A DNA stretch of 64,000 bases from Gymnogyps californianus (lineage: Eukaryota > Chordata > Aves > Accipitriformes > Cathartidae), in assembly GCF_018139145.2 (NCBI RefSeq), contig NC_059474.1:45526344-45590343 (forward strand). Direction: 5' to 3'. The translations under genes were made by a program, and so were the position numbers. Each line of letters starts with the position of its first letter. The stretch's first letter is position 1. A model generated the notes under the pieces. It saw only the letters and a program-made list of their open reading frames with translations, had not been told where the DNA came from and searched no databases. This document shows positions 25,166-39,394 of this stretch, piece after piece.

Positions 25166-28140
25166 ATGGAATTCCACATAGATAAACATAAAGACTATAT
25201 CATGACCTATAGTCTAAAGGTGTCGTGGGAGCTCTCTAAGATGAGTGTGCTTTATGGTCCTGTAGAGCTGGGTAAATCTCTTTTGGACTTGGAAAAATGC
25301 CACAGAATTCTCCAGTAACAGATAGCCTAAAGATTGATTACTTAGGCTTCATTTTTATTGATAATAGACAAGTACAGACTTCATTTTATTATTTGTTTGG
25401 GGATTCTTTTTTATCTTTATCTAGTTATTTCTTTCCTCATCCCAAAGGTACTGCCATATCTTCCTGAGAGTTTGATTTTATCACTTTGTAAATTGTGCTC
25501 TTTGCTTTAGTCAAATCAGGACAGCTGAGAAATACTTAGCCCTCTTCTGGACTTGGAACTGTCCGAGAACTAAGAGCAGCTGTCTGACTTTGCTTTTTTG
25601 AGGCTTGGTTTTTGGTTTCTTTGATAAAGTTTCTTGTTTGAAATCTTTTATCTGAAGGCTTCTTGAATACTTGTATCTTTACCTTCGATGAACAAAGTCA
25701 TGGGGATAAGCAGGGGAAACTTCTGTTAGTGACAGTGGTGGATTTAATATGGTGTTTTGTATGTGTGCGTGCATGTGGTTTTTTATTTCCTGGATGCTTT
25801 TGTTCCTTAACTCAGTAAGACAAAGTCTTAATAGTAGGAAACCCTCAAAGAAATATCTCAGGATTTTAAGAATTTTTGATGAAAAATAGCAAATTAATAA
25901 ATACTTAATGAAGAGTAAAGAATGTTTTCTTTCCTGTGAACCATTGAATATAGAAGTCAAACTCTCTGAAGCAAATCAACAAAATGGCAACATGTTATAA
26001 AAAGCTAGCTGGATTGATTGAACACAGCAAATGAAATCTGTTCTGTTGGACCTGAGGAGACTATTACATAAGCATCCAAAATTTATAAGCACTAACTGGA
26101 GAGACAAAGTACTAAAATTGACTGCTCCTAGGGTGATATAGAGCTATATTAAATGGGTTGCGTTCTGATAAATAAATCTAATGGGTTGCAGAATTACCTC
26201 CAAACAAACAAGGTCAAATTCTGTTGCTTGAAATCTTAAAGGTAAACTGACAAAGCAGTATAGCAATAAGCAATCATTCTCTAATGTAGAAAACAAACAT
26301 GAAGGGCTAAGTCCGTAAAATTGCTTAGTTGTGTTGTCCATATCAGTAGATAATCTAAAAATGTGTTCTCAGTCTCCGGAGATTCCTTAAATCCCACAGA
26401 TTTGACTGAAGGTGCAGATAACCCCCCGCGTCTTGCTGTGGTGGAGGCTGACTCCAAATAAATTCCTGCACCCAGCATTCCTGTAGTCTTCAGGGGAAGC
26501 TATTTCTGTAGGCAGATTTCTAGACACAAACCCAAGCTGAGTCTTGCAAAAGTATCAGCATTCACTTCCTGAAAGCTTCCTTTAAACAAATGTTCTTGGG
26601 TCAAATAGATCAGGTTTAAATTCCTCCTTCTGCTCAATTGAGTCTGATACTAGAGTTATTGTGATGTGGGTCTGTAGCAGCCTACTGAAAATGCTGTAAT
26701 TATATCCATGTTTTCTTGCCAAGTTGCAAAGAGCGTAGCCCTTAGATTTCTTTGTATCGGGCAAAAGCTGAGGGATTTCCCTGTACTTGTGATGAGTATC
26801 CAAAATACTGCAAAGCTGCTTTCTTCTATTTCTTTTCTTTTTCTTTTTTTTTTTTTTTTTGTTTCATCAAGCTTTTGAAAACTAATTGTGCAAACTCTGA
26901 AGCAAAAGCTACAGCTTTGACTTCTTTTCCTCTCCCCTTTTACCAGTTAGATCAGTTGAATCTCTGAGCCTGTAAGATTTCATGGTTTAGCAGACAACTC
27001 TTCTTCTGCATTGAATAAGTCTGAAATATTAACGTGAGCTTGAGAATTCAAGAATTTTGGTCCAGGGCCCATGGACATGCAAATGTTCCATTTGTTTAAA
27101 CGTTCCTTGGCCTGATTCTTCTCCACCAAGAATAAAATACTATCCATACTGGAAGTTTTGAATTATGTTTCTGCAGCAGAATTTGTATTTCAGCTTTGAC
27201 TGGAAGTGTAAATAGGGCAGATGATTTTCAACAGCAAGATAAAATACCAATCCATCTCAAGAGTTTTGCTATGAATGAAAGACTTTTAGTGAATGATGGT
27301 GAAGTCTGAGGAAACAAAAGTTTAAATGTTACAGTATTACGTATATAAACTTGCCAGATCACATTAATAGCAACAGCTGTGAGAAAACACAGTTGTAAGG
27401 GTATATATGCATTTTATTTATTTATACAGAAAAATGATACAGGGCCTAAACTAATCTTGCTCCAAAAGGTGGCTTGCTTTATCTATTTTTCTGACTCTCC
27501 AGCTGCTTCTTAAATATAGCTGTCAGTCTTTTTCAATGAAGGTGTACAGCACACTGTATATACTTGATTGTAACAAATACGCCAACCTATTTTCTACAGA
27601 GCTGCCAGCCAGCCAGCCTGTAGTAACTATTGGTCATTGCTCTGAAATGGAATCAGTGTTGCTTAATAGTTATTAGTGTAATGGATAATCTGTGCAGCAA
27701 TAGTTCTAAGAGGTCCAGTTCTTTAAATGTCTTCTCTCCCCTGAACAATTTCATATTGAGAGACATGGGAAAGGGGAGTGAGCACAAAATGGTACACAAG
27801 AAATTTGAAGATCTCTCCATTTTTAGGGGGATTTTCAACATCTTGGGATGCAGCGTGTGTGATGATTATAGATCTATGTTGCCAACAGATTAGTTTTTAT
27901 AGAAACAAGGCTATATTTTCAGGTGCTTAGAACTGACATGTTTTGCTGAAAATTGCTGGGTGTCAACTTAAATTGCTTAAGGCATTTGGTGATCTTTCTG
28001 TAATAAACGTAGAAACACTGTCTTTAGTAGAGGGTGACTCTGCAGAAGCTGTGGTATCTCAAAATGTATAGCTTGTCTGGATGAGGTGAATTTAAACAAT
28101 GTCATTGCTTAGTAGAGTGCCTGGGGTTTTTTTGCTCTGT

Positions 28141-28175
28141 GTATGTGTGTGTGTATATATCTATATCTATCTCTC
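28141..28175 (+). repeat. Simple repeat TG/TA/TATC
   Basis: A GTATGTGTGTGTGTATATAT run passes into TATCTA units. Confidence 0.8.
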
Positions 28176-30372
28176 AGCAAGTGTATCTTCAAATATGCTA
28201 CCTACACTGGGTATGCTTTGACCCAGAACTGCATTACTGTTGCACTGGGTTGCTCTGGGTGTCTGAGGACAAACCGATCCATGATGGACACAGGCAGGCT
28301 GGGGGGAGAAGTTTTTCCAGTCAGTGCAGAGGAGGCAAAAGTGAGGATTATAGGGAGGAGAGAGTAAGATAACTCAGAGGGACTTTGCCATTGAGATGAT
28401 TCTCTCCTAATCATCACCTCACTTCAGGGAACGAGCTTATATGGGGAGCGTGTCATGCTCCCTGCTCAGAGAGGGCAAGGTGCCTGGCAGCTCACTAACT
28501 GCAGTCTGGTTAACAATGGTTATGAGTCCATAAAAGTACTGTCAATCTCCAGTGGCTGGAAGACTTCCTCGCATGTGGAACACTGCGGTGCTAATATCTC
28601 TTCTTCCTTCTGATCCCTCTAACAGGGATTTGAATTGATTTTTTCCAAGATAACCAGTGTCACTGATCTTTTTGATTTTTGGGTATGAAAAATTCTGTAA
28701 ATTCTGAATTTTTGAAAGCTTTATTTTACTAAGGCATTTAAAAAAAAATAAAGAAAGGTTTGTGTGCGACCACAAGAGGGAAGAATACATTAATTTTTTG
28801 ACAGAAATGCTCAGTTCTTTTCCTGATATCACTCACTTCCACTTTTCCCAGCTTCTGAGATTTCAGAATAAGGAAGGTGGGAAAGAGCACATTTCATCCA
28901 GTCTTCTAATCTCTCTATTTAAACTGTTTATCTACAACTCAGTCAGTATATGAAATAATACCTTCAGTTATTCTCCATGTAATCAGTATGAAGTGGCTAA
29001 GTTTGGATAATAGCTCTTTCTAAATTGCTTCCAGAAAGTATGGAGGAAGTGTTTGATAGATTTTTGTTGTTGTTTTACTTCATTTTGTCAAGACAATATA
29101 TTCTACTATCTTGTTCCACCTAGGTCTAAACTGGCCCAAGAATGGAGTGCTAAATTTTAAAGTGAAGAATGTTTTAACAAAACCAATTGGAAAGCTAAAT
29201 CTGAACAACTTATTTGCCTTTGTCTGGGTAATAAATAATACAAGGAAACAAAAATAAATTTGTCTCAAAGAAGTTGTCAAAAAAAATTGTATCTTATAGC
29301 AACAGATATTACTGGAAGAAGAACAGTCATTGTCTTTGTTCATGCCCCGAGCTTGATCAAATACCATGAAGAAAAGAGAAGCCTTCTCAACAATAAATCC
29401 AGGCAAAGTACTTATTAATATAAATCCTTAAATAATCTGTTGAAGATTTTAGGGGAGGAAAAACATTGTAAACTTTTTTTTTAAGCCAAAGTATTCATGT
29501 TTTGATAACTTAAAAAAAAAAAAAAGAAATATCTATTCAGAAACTTGCTTAATAAAGGGGAAAATTTGGCAATAAACCCCCAAACAAACAGAAAAAGAAA
29601 TATTCCATTTGATCTGAGACTTCTTTATTTGTTGTTCAGCCAGCACAATGAAAAATCCATTATTCACACAGCTCAGCTCTGCAGTAGGCTCTAATACAAA
29701 AATACACTACATCAGAACTGTGACAAACTGAGACAGAAACATTAAATTGATAAAGCAGATCCACACCAGAGGACCGTACCTTGAAAGTTATATCAAGCAT
29801 TACGAGAAATTGTGGGGAGTTCTTTGCATATTAACCCCTTTATAAATCATGCGCATACACTCAAAATTATGTGAGTTTATTTTTTTTTATTCTAGTTGTG
29901 TGTGTGAAAGCAGCACTCATTTTCTGTTTTTTCAATGGCTTTATGTACAGAAATTAGAAAATATATAATTTTTCACTGTGGGCGCACATCATATATTTTA
30001 AGGAAGGCCTGTGAAAAGCTGCTCATGCCATGGAAGCCCAGCAGTATTTCTAGCGCTGCAGCTCAAACAGAAGGCTGCAAACATTTTTGAGATATTTTGA
30101 CAGCTTTTTTCCAATCAGTATCAACAGAAATCAAATCCTTTGTGTTCTTGTGTGGTTTGAAGGGGAAAATACAGGCCTGCAAACCATCCCAAAGTATCTA
30201 ATAGCTGAATAATTGTGTCACATATTGAGAAAGCATAGGTTTAATTCCTGTCTTTACCTCACAAAAGAGGAGTGCCTTTTCACTGGGTTATAACTTCAGT
30301 GTGTCTCCTTCCTTTTAAAGTGTTGGGGTTTTGTTGTTCTTTTTTTGTTTGTTTGGTGTGTTGCGTTCCCCT

Positions 30373-30398
30373 CCCCCCCCCCCCCCCCCCCCCCCCCC
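30373..30398 (+). repeat. Poly-C run (26)
   Basis: Twenty-six consecutive C bases after CCCCTCC. The true length is likely to vary between individuals or to be miscalled in sequencing. Confidence 0.9.
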
Positions 30399-33300
30399 GA
30401 ATTGATTTGCTCCTGACAAAAGTTTAAGTTTTAAGAAGTGTAGTTTTCTAGCTAAAGGTCATTTTGACGAATTCTCCAACCAGCTTCTGCTAAGGAATAG
30501 TATTCTACCTGGTTTTAAAAGTCATTTTAATATTCAAAGCATGATTATTTTTAGTGCACTTTGCTGCAGAGCAATAAATATAGAAGCACCATAAATTAAT
30601 ACTTTTTATAGATGGTATACTGAAACTTTTCCTACCAGTGACAGGAATACTACAATTTCTGTTAAGTTTTAAAATGGTTAGTTTCTAGCCGTGGTGCCAA
30701 TAATATAAAAGGAGCAAAACATGGGAGTATTAATATTTATTATCTGAAACAACAGAGTATGGTAGAAATGTCCTAAAGCCATATTTTCACTTCAAAAGAA
30801 TGGCTCAACATGTTGTTTGCTGAAAGACCAGAAGATATCTGTTTCTGTATGTACTCTAAATGAGTAGATAACTTAGCCCAAGAAGTGGAATCCTGAATGG
30901 ACCTGACTTACAGCTTTGTGGTTTGAGTTCATTTAGTACTTCAGAAGATGTTTAAGAAGAAGAGAATAAATAAGTTGTTGCAGATTTGCTGGTGAACTTG
31001 AAAGTGCTGACCATATACATTATGCTAAAGTTCAGGGTCATAGGAAGCTTAAATTGTTACAGCTAAATAATGAGACTTATGAACAAAATTGTTGTCTATG
31101 CTGAGAGAGGATGGGGAGAAGGAGGAAAAAGAAATACTGGTGTGTTGGGGTTTTTTTTGTGTGGTGTTTCTTTTTGTTTTGTTTTAACTCAGTGTGAACT
31201 CTGAGTTTTTGAGGCCTGGGAGCAAACATTGAGACTCTAAATATGGAATATTGTAGTAACAGCTGCTACCACTGATGCCTTATCAAAGAGTAATTTGTTC
31301 TTTCTGTTACTCCAGCCAGTTTTTACATCATTCCATTAACGTTATAATGAAAGTACACAGGGAGACGTAGACTTAAAAGCGGCTTTGGCATTCTCGGGCA
31401 GTCCAGGAGTCTCCTATAAAACAGGTTCTTTCCAGCTTCCCCAACTCTTATGCCGGTTGGGCAGATCCACAGTAGGAAGAAAACATGTGCCTTTTACAAA
31501 TCAGAGCCTGGTGGTTCTTGAGGATATGAGGGGTGTCTTGGTGTTTTGAAGAATTGACAGTCTGTTGTGGGTGTATTACTTAAGACAAGCTAAGGGAATA
31601 GAAAGTGCAGGGAAAATAGTATTAACGGAAAAAAAAAAAGAAGAAAAATCTTGGACTCTTTCTAGATTCTACAGGTACTGTGAACTGTATTACGTGGAAA
31701 TTGTAAGCTCATGCTTGGTGTGGAGTTGTTGAGTGACATACTTAGTGAGAAAGGATGCCAATAACTGCAAAAGCCCATAGATCTCCCACAATGTATTTTA
31801 TTACCATTTTGTTTTCACTTCCAATTCTTTATAGCGACTTACTGAAAAAAATGAAAGTCACTTTCTGTTTTATCTGAGCCATTCTTCAATGTTCCTATTA
31901 TGAAAAAACTTAGAACATTTTGACTAGTATTTTCTTTTTAGACCTTAAAAAGAGAGAAGAAAATAACAAGTCCCTTCTAGAATTTTCTGACAGACTACTT
32001 CCGCATCCAAATTTTTATTTTTTTACAAGTTCTTGGGAGATACATTTCTCAGAATATGTTTTTTAATGTGTCACAGAAATAAATTAACACATAGAGTTTT
32101 ATTAGAAAAACTGTGGCAATTTGTGCTCCAGGATAAAATTTCAGCACTTGCTGATAGCACTAAATACAAAGAAACCAAACCATCTTCTAGAAAAATATGC
32201 AGATGACATAAAAGACAACGTTGTTATTTGTAAAGTGAAACCAGGAGTACATGAATTTGTGTCTGAAGCTGAGTTAGTTTGTGTGTGTAGTTCATGTCTC
32301 AAAGCCCATTAAATGTCAGTGTTAGGCTGTTAAAATTTCTCATGTTTTGAAGCAGAGTGCATGCAGTTCCTATGAGGGAAACAAAAAGCATTTTTATTTG
32401 GCAGAATGAGAATATGACATTGTGGAAAAAATATACGCAGCCTGGTATGACAGATGGTGAGGATTGCAAAGCAGCCATTGGTATTAATATCGAATTTAAA
32501 ATGACCTAATGGTTATAAGTTTTTTCGCTATATGAATCTATGGTGTGTATAAATTGAGTTCAATAGGATTTGCCTGACGCAGATGCTCTCTTGTTTGCTT
32601 GGATGGAGCCACTGTAAATGGTCTGATTCTGTTTTTGGGAGATATGCAGGTACATGTTTAAAAGCCTGCCTTCTGTCTCTGAAAGGATTTGGTTTGTCAA
32701 TGCATTCAAGAAATGTTGCTGTTGTGTGCTTGTGTTCATAAGAGAATGGGATTGTTGGGCTATGTAAATAATGCTGCATTGGGGCACTTTCTACCATCCA
32801 TTTTAAGCATGGTGGAGGGATGTATCTGGGAGTGAAATGGAATTTTTTCTAGGTAAAAGGACAGAAATAGCACTTTATTTAACCATGTATTTTAAGAAGG
32901 CTAACCAGAATTTTAAATGTTGGATGCCTGCCCTTAAGCTTGTAAGCTAAAGCTTAAGTATATGTGGTTTGATTTTTTTTCAAGATGTTCAGCACTTCTC
33001 ATAATGTTTAAAGGATACACTAGGTGCTGAGTGCCATTAAACTTCTGACCCTTTTATTTAAAAACCACTAGTGAGATCAGAAGGTTAAACTGGACTGACT
33101 TCTAACTTTAAAAATTGTCCTCTGATTTAATTTTCTAATCTTTGCTATATAAAATATCAGGTATGTTTTTGCAATTTTAATTTAACAAGTTCATTGGTAT
33201 GTTCTCATTATGTGCTCTATCCATAACAAAGTGGCAGTAAGACAAAGATAAAGTATAAGTTCTGTTAAAGCAGCTCATTTTCTGGATAGTTGTACACAGG

Positions 33301-36300
33301 GATCAGGCTCAGCACTGAGGAGGATTGATGTTGTGAATAACATCTAGCTGAATGATAAAAGCTAGACATTGCAAAATCCTTCAGAAGATTGTTATAAATT
33401 TTATTTAAGCAAGGCTAGGCCAGGTCAAGCTGTAATGGCTGAAAAATGTGACCGTTTGCTAGCTGCTTAGTAAAAAAAAAGCCAAAACCAAACAACAGTT
33501 TAGTGGGGCTACAATTACATCTCCCATTTCAGAGTTTTTTATTACAGAAATTGACAGAAACCTAACAAATGATATTCTTTTAAAAGCTGGTCATATACTG
33601 AATAAGACAATAGGAATTATTTTGTAAAATTTGCATAGTTATGCATAATCGCCTTCATCTCTGGGGTCATATTATTCAGGAATATTCAAGCAAACATCTA
33701 GATGTCAATGAGAGTATTTTTAAATTTGTACTCTCAAAAAGAGCAGTTTCAATTTGTGTTTTCAATTTGTAGTTTTGCAAGCTAGAGGATAAGTTATAAA
33801 CACCAGGAAAATACTTTTAATTTCAGAGACATGTTTATTCAGGCATTTCTATTTTGGTATATTCCAATCTTTAAAAAAAAAAAAAAAAAAAAAGTAAAAG
33901 GTATTTTAGAAAGCCATTGACGTGGGACTCTTTGGGGAGAGCTGCAAGAACAACACATATGGACGAGCCCATATGTTCTTAAGATGCTACAACACTTTCA
34001 AATTTGCTGACTTCCTGGAACTTTTGGATCTATTTCTGTCCAAGCCCAATGTGAGTGGAATTAGGATGTTTTATTTTTACAGAGAAGTGACCTAATCTAA
34101 CTGCCTTTCATGATGTCAGAGACTTCAAAATCTAGTATCTCATTTGGATTTAAGTATTTTTTGAAAGGAAGCTGAACAGAATGAATGAGAAGAGCAATCA
34201 GCTTCTCATTTTCAATAACTGTATGATAGGAATATAGCTGCTAAAAATACAGTGTTTCATGGTAACTGTGTGTTTGGAGGGAGAGGCAAAATGGATGATA
34301 TTTAGCTGGGTTTTCTTAACTAGTTTCCACAACCTGCCCTGCATAATTTCTTTAAGGATACATACTCCTGCCCTTTGAAAGTTTTATAAAATATACCGGG
34401 AAGTTAGACACTTGCTAAGAAATCAATTTGCTATTCCAGTAAGTGTTCCAGTTACTGAATTTCACACATGAAATGAGATGCATTAACCAGTTACCTTCAA
34501 AACCACTCTTGTGCCAGATTAAGTAAAATTTAAATGAACTATTTGAATGCAACATTCAAATTGACACCACGTTTATATTTCTTTATAAAAGACATCAGTG
34601 AAGAAAAGAGAGATCTTTTTGATTAAGCAGGGTTTTGGCTCTAGACTTTAACTGACATTATGGATAACTCCTTAATGGACTTACTTGGAGATTCTGTCCT
34701 TCACTTTATCTTATCTCAGGCTGTGCTCTGAGGGAGAACCATTTCTTATCCTGGTTTATGCATGCTGAATTTAATAACAAAAGCTTCCTTGGAAACCTTC
34801 AAAAGGTCTAGAAAAATACATTCCTTTCTGAAATATATTTACATCTAAATGTTTCAGAAAAAAACTTGGCACCCTTTTAAATAAACTGGGGAATGTGTCT
34901 CTCACCTGGCATTATAAGCATCACTGACAGAATTTGGGATACCTCTACGTAACAATTTCTTGGTTCAACAAAGGGTAAAACTGTTTCCTAACTTTCAGTG
35001 TGAAGAATCATTTGTGGTGAAATGTCTTCCTATGTGAACTTCCTGTTGTATATAACATTGCACATGATCAAACATGCTAGATACAAACATCTAAATACAT
35101 GAATGTAGCTCATTATTGATTCATGCCTTAGACTAACTGTGAAGGTAATTTACTGCTCTGTGATCCCACGAAGTTTGAGATGATAGGTGTTGGTGAATTG
35201 AGCTGTTGAGAGACAGAGTAGTGCAATATTGATCATTCCTTTAATGAGCAAGGTGGTTTCAGTCCCTTACAGACCTCAAGAGATAAATATAATTTTGTTA
35301 CCTCAAGGACAATTAACTTCCTAAGTTTATGTCCCTCGCTGGTTACTTCAACCAATTCTTTCCATTTAAAATATATGCCACAGTTTAAAGCAAGACAAAT
35401 GTTACCAAAAAAAAGTTATAAATAAATAATTCAGCTAACACCAGTGAAAAATTCTTCAATAATGTATTACTCAAAAACCTGTTAGCCACCCCTACCATGA
35501 ATAATAAATATTGAATAGTTGCAGTGAAAAGGTTCATAATGCACTGCAGCTAAAAATTGTTCAAGTTGCTGTAGGAAGACTCACAGTAAAAGTCTTTATT
35601 CCCTTATGGTTTTTTTAAGTACAAAATTTGGCCACATCAGCAAGAAATAACTGAATGGTAAATAAGTTGACATTGAATCCCTGTACACTTTATATCCATA
35701 TTATGTGAATAGAGGATTTTCACCTTCTTTCATGCTTTTATGAGCACTGAGAAATGCTGAACTACTTCTCATTATGTGACTATATTAAACATAGTTGTCT
35801 TAAGTTCACAAGTTTTTCTGAATTTTCAAGAAAAAGAAAAACATAAAGGTATACATTTCCTCAATTTGTAGAAATGCTTGTAAGATAGTTCATGTACTTT
35901 TTATCTTGATTATTTCACTGTGCAGGATGTCAGCGAAGCATTTCACTTGGCACACTGCGGAAAACAGAAATGAAAAAGAATAGTGAGAACCCTGGCCCAT
36001 TGTATCTTCAACATGTGTTGGACGCTCATTTTTTTCTCTCTCACACATACATTACTTTAACGTTCTTTACCTGGAACTGAGTAGAGATTAAACCTTGAAG
36101 AACAGTTGTCTGAAAGATTTATGTCACAGAATGTACCACAGCAGGATGAGAAGGAAAATACCTTTTTGTTCTTTTGTCTCTGGTCTGTTGTGATTCGTTT
36201 GCCAGAATTGTTTTCATTTGGAAGCTCAGATTTGTTTGCCTGCTTGACCAGGATGCTCCTCTTTGCCAACTATGCTGTCATAATAATAGCTTTGATACTA

Positions 36301-37183
36301 GCTATCTGTGAAATCACTTGGAAAACTGAAGATGGTGAAGAAAATAACAGCTCACTATCAGAAATTCTTACTACAAGTCTGTGTATATATGCTTGATATA
36401 TCTGCAGAAGTTTCTGAGAGAACCTTCGTGTATTACTGTGATTTAGGACCTACCAGCCTAAGAGAGGTTTTCTGATTAAGCATATATTCAGTTTCTCAAC
36501 TTTACACTGTATGGCTATACTCCTCTATCTTAGTAATAACAATCTATGGAAGATTATATATCTTTACATTTCTATAACTTCATAATTTTCACCCAATTCC
36601 TATTCCTGTCTTTAACAAAATAATCCTAAGTGAGTAATCACCTCAGGAAAGGATCAACGTTTGTACTGCTAGCTAGATGACACACACAGCGTTAGAAATT
36701 AGAAATCATGATTTACCGAGCAATCATAGACTATAAAAGTAACAAATAAATCCATGAGCATAAGCTTCTGGAGTAGTTAGCAGACTTTGAGCATTATTAG
36801 TATCTATTCCTTGTCAAGAATTCTTCCCCCCGCCCTCTTTTTTTAATGCAGATACTGGCACTTTTTCTTGTTTTAGCCAAGGAAATCCTGTCATTTATTG
36901 CTCCTGTCTACCTTTGTGTTAATGAGTCAATGTTATGACACGCATTTATGTGGAAAAAGTGTTTTCACTGAAGTTATTGAGAGCAACAGCAGAAGTACTG
37001 AGAAGTTTCATTTGAAAAGAATAAGAAAATATTCTGCCCTGTCCAATCAGACAGGATATTATTTGATGTGGACAGAATAGCATGCTTAACAAAAGTTACC
37101 CAAGATAACCGAGTTGACAAACCTTAGAAACTCATTTAGTATTTCTGGATCTTAATATTAGCTGTTAGTCTGATGGGGAGTGT

Positions 37184-37197
37184 CTGCCATCTGGTGG
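37184..37197 (-). promoter_or_regulatory. Candidate CTCF binding site
   Basis: The plus strand reads CTGCCATCTGGTGG; the minus strand CCACCAGATGGCAG fits the 14-base core consensus CCASYAGRKGGCRS at every position. The motif is from established CTCF literature. Occupancy is inferred only, and a single core match can occur by chance. Confidence 0.5.
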
Positions 37198-37492
37198 CTA
37201 AATGTGCAGTGCAATTTAAAGGTGAAGAACGAGATGTTCAGACGTCGAGGGTTGCCTTCATTGTCTGCAAGCAAATGCTATTAAGTGGGGACAAAAAAGT
37301 CCTGTTTTGGAGTAGATCTGCAAAGTTAATCTAATTTTGGTTGCCCTGAATAGCTGATATAAGTAACAGACAGATGTAATCTTAATGAATGCAATTTTGA
37401 ATACACTTGGAAATACTGGAAATACTGAAACATGATCTTTAGATCATATGTCTGTTAAAATGGAGTATGATTACTTTCCCTGCTCTCCTGTT

Positions 37493-37506
37493 GGGGGGGG
37501 GGGGGG
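37493..37506 (+). repeat. Poly-G run (14)
   Basis: Fourteen consecutive G bases followed by CGCGGAGGGAGAGG. Confidence 0.9.
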
Positions 37507-39369
37507 CGCGGAGGGAGAGGGAAGTCCATCAAAGTGCAGCAATAAACGTGCTTAATTTGGTCAGTCCTAACCACCAATAAATGGTTTTTCATGCAGGTGA
37601 TCTTGGCCTACTGAACAGTGATGATGGTATCTTAGCTAGGCTACCAAACACAATGAATTGCTAAACCCAAAGATTTACAAAGAAAAGGAGGACTGCAGCT
37701 GAATGTCTGGTTGAAATCACACCCAGATATAACTTTAACTTTTTTCCTGCCTGATTAATATGTAATTTACACCAAGTCAGACATCCTTGCATTTGCACAT
37801 GTGTGTAATTAGGCTGTGGGGATCCATCAAAATTGTTAAACTTCTCTGTTTATTTCTTCCTTCCTTCCCTCTCCCCTGTGGCCTTTAGTGGTTACTTTTT
37901 AATCTTCTTTCCTTTTATCCTTTACTGCTACCTTGTGGTGTATGGTCGAAACATCATTCAATGTCTTTTTTTTCCTCCCCTTCACTTAGTAAAAATGTTT
38001 AAAGAATGCTTTAAAGCAAAGAATGGCAAGTGATTTAGTTGTACATAGGCCTCCACTAAGCCTTACCTTGTATTTAAATATTTCTCTGCTTTTCAAGTAC
38101 AAGTGGAATATGAACACCACTGAGATATGTTTCAGTCTGAAAGTTGATCTGACTTCCTTGGCATAGAAAATGCAGTTCTGAAAACTACCTACTTCTGGTA
38201 AAACATTGAGAGGAACAAGACCCTCCAGACACTAGCATGGGAAATTATTAAGTATCTATCCTTCAGAGTACTGTTTATTTATATAATTCATATCTCTCAC
38301 TTTTGACAAATGAAATAATTGCACAGCAATTGCTGTGTAAGTGATTTCCCCCCTTCCGCACCAGCATGTTTAAGGTCTGCCTCTTGAATTCTAAGGCAGA
38401 CCGTGACATCTTCCTAAAAATTAGAATAAACATCCATAGGTAAGTCAAAGGCAAGGGGTCTGAAAGAGTAAATGGGAAGGAGGAGTAGAAACATAAACTG
38501 TAACAAAGTTCAGAATGGATACAAGAAATGAAATTGCTGGAAGTAGTGGTTTGTCAATTGCCTTTAGTTGTATTTAAGACAGTTACAGAATCTGATACAA
38601 ACTTTATTGTTGAAAAGGGAAGTTCCCAGAATCAGTTTTTTTACAACATATACATATTTTCTTTAAAAAATTCAGGTTTGCAGAATATAATTCAGAAGTA
38701 GACAACAAATGCAGAGTTCTGTTTCTTTCTGAGTCTTTGTTACCAGCTTTTGTAGTAAATTAAATGCCAAAACTTTGCAGATTTCTACCATTTCTACCCA
38801 TGCAGATATTTCTACCATTGCCTTTCCATTCTTTTCTGTTTGGTGTGTATAGCATGTATGTAGCTCTTCAGCTTTAGTAACCAACAAAAACAATGTAATG
38901 TTTACTCCTCTTCTCTTTATTTGCCATATCTTTCATATGTAATTCAAATTCCTGTTTTCTATTTTCTGAATTTCCTCTGCTTTCTGCTTAGTTTTTGAAG
39001 TTGAGAGACTGTTTATATGAGACTGTTAAATGAATTTACTACATCAAAGATGATTGCTGTAAGTCATACGACTTCCTCCACCATTTATTACATTTGATTG
39101 GTTTCTCTCAGATTAAAATGCTGTCTCTAGCATGCACACTGAAAATTTTCTTGTACATCCAAGGTCCACTGTTGTCTTAACCCTGACTGAAACAAAACAA
39201 ATCTATAAATTAAGTATAGTTCCATTGGTTACTTCCATCTTCATATTTGTACCTTTTGTACCACTAACACTTCCGTAGTCTGGTTTGTAGTAAAGACTTT
39301 TGCTGTAAAAGTTAGGAAACCAAAAACAGTAGCCTAAATGTGTCCCCATCAGCTTTCTTCCCCCTCCCG

Positions 39370-39394
39370 CCCCCCCCCCCCCCCCCCCCCCCCC
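39370..39394 (+). repeat. Poly-C run (25)
   Basis: Twenty-five consecutive C bases, preceded by CCCCCTCCCG. It creates a poly-glycine stretch in a spurious minus-strand frame. Confidence 0.9.

Noticed and set aside
36106..36396. 96-aa plus-strand frame with a hydrophobic segment resembling a membrane helix
   Set aside because: A T-rich stretch readily gives leucine, isoleucine and phenylalanine. There is no homology I recognise and no gene context.
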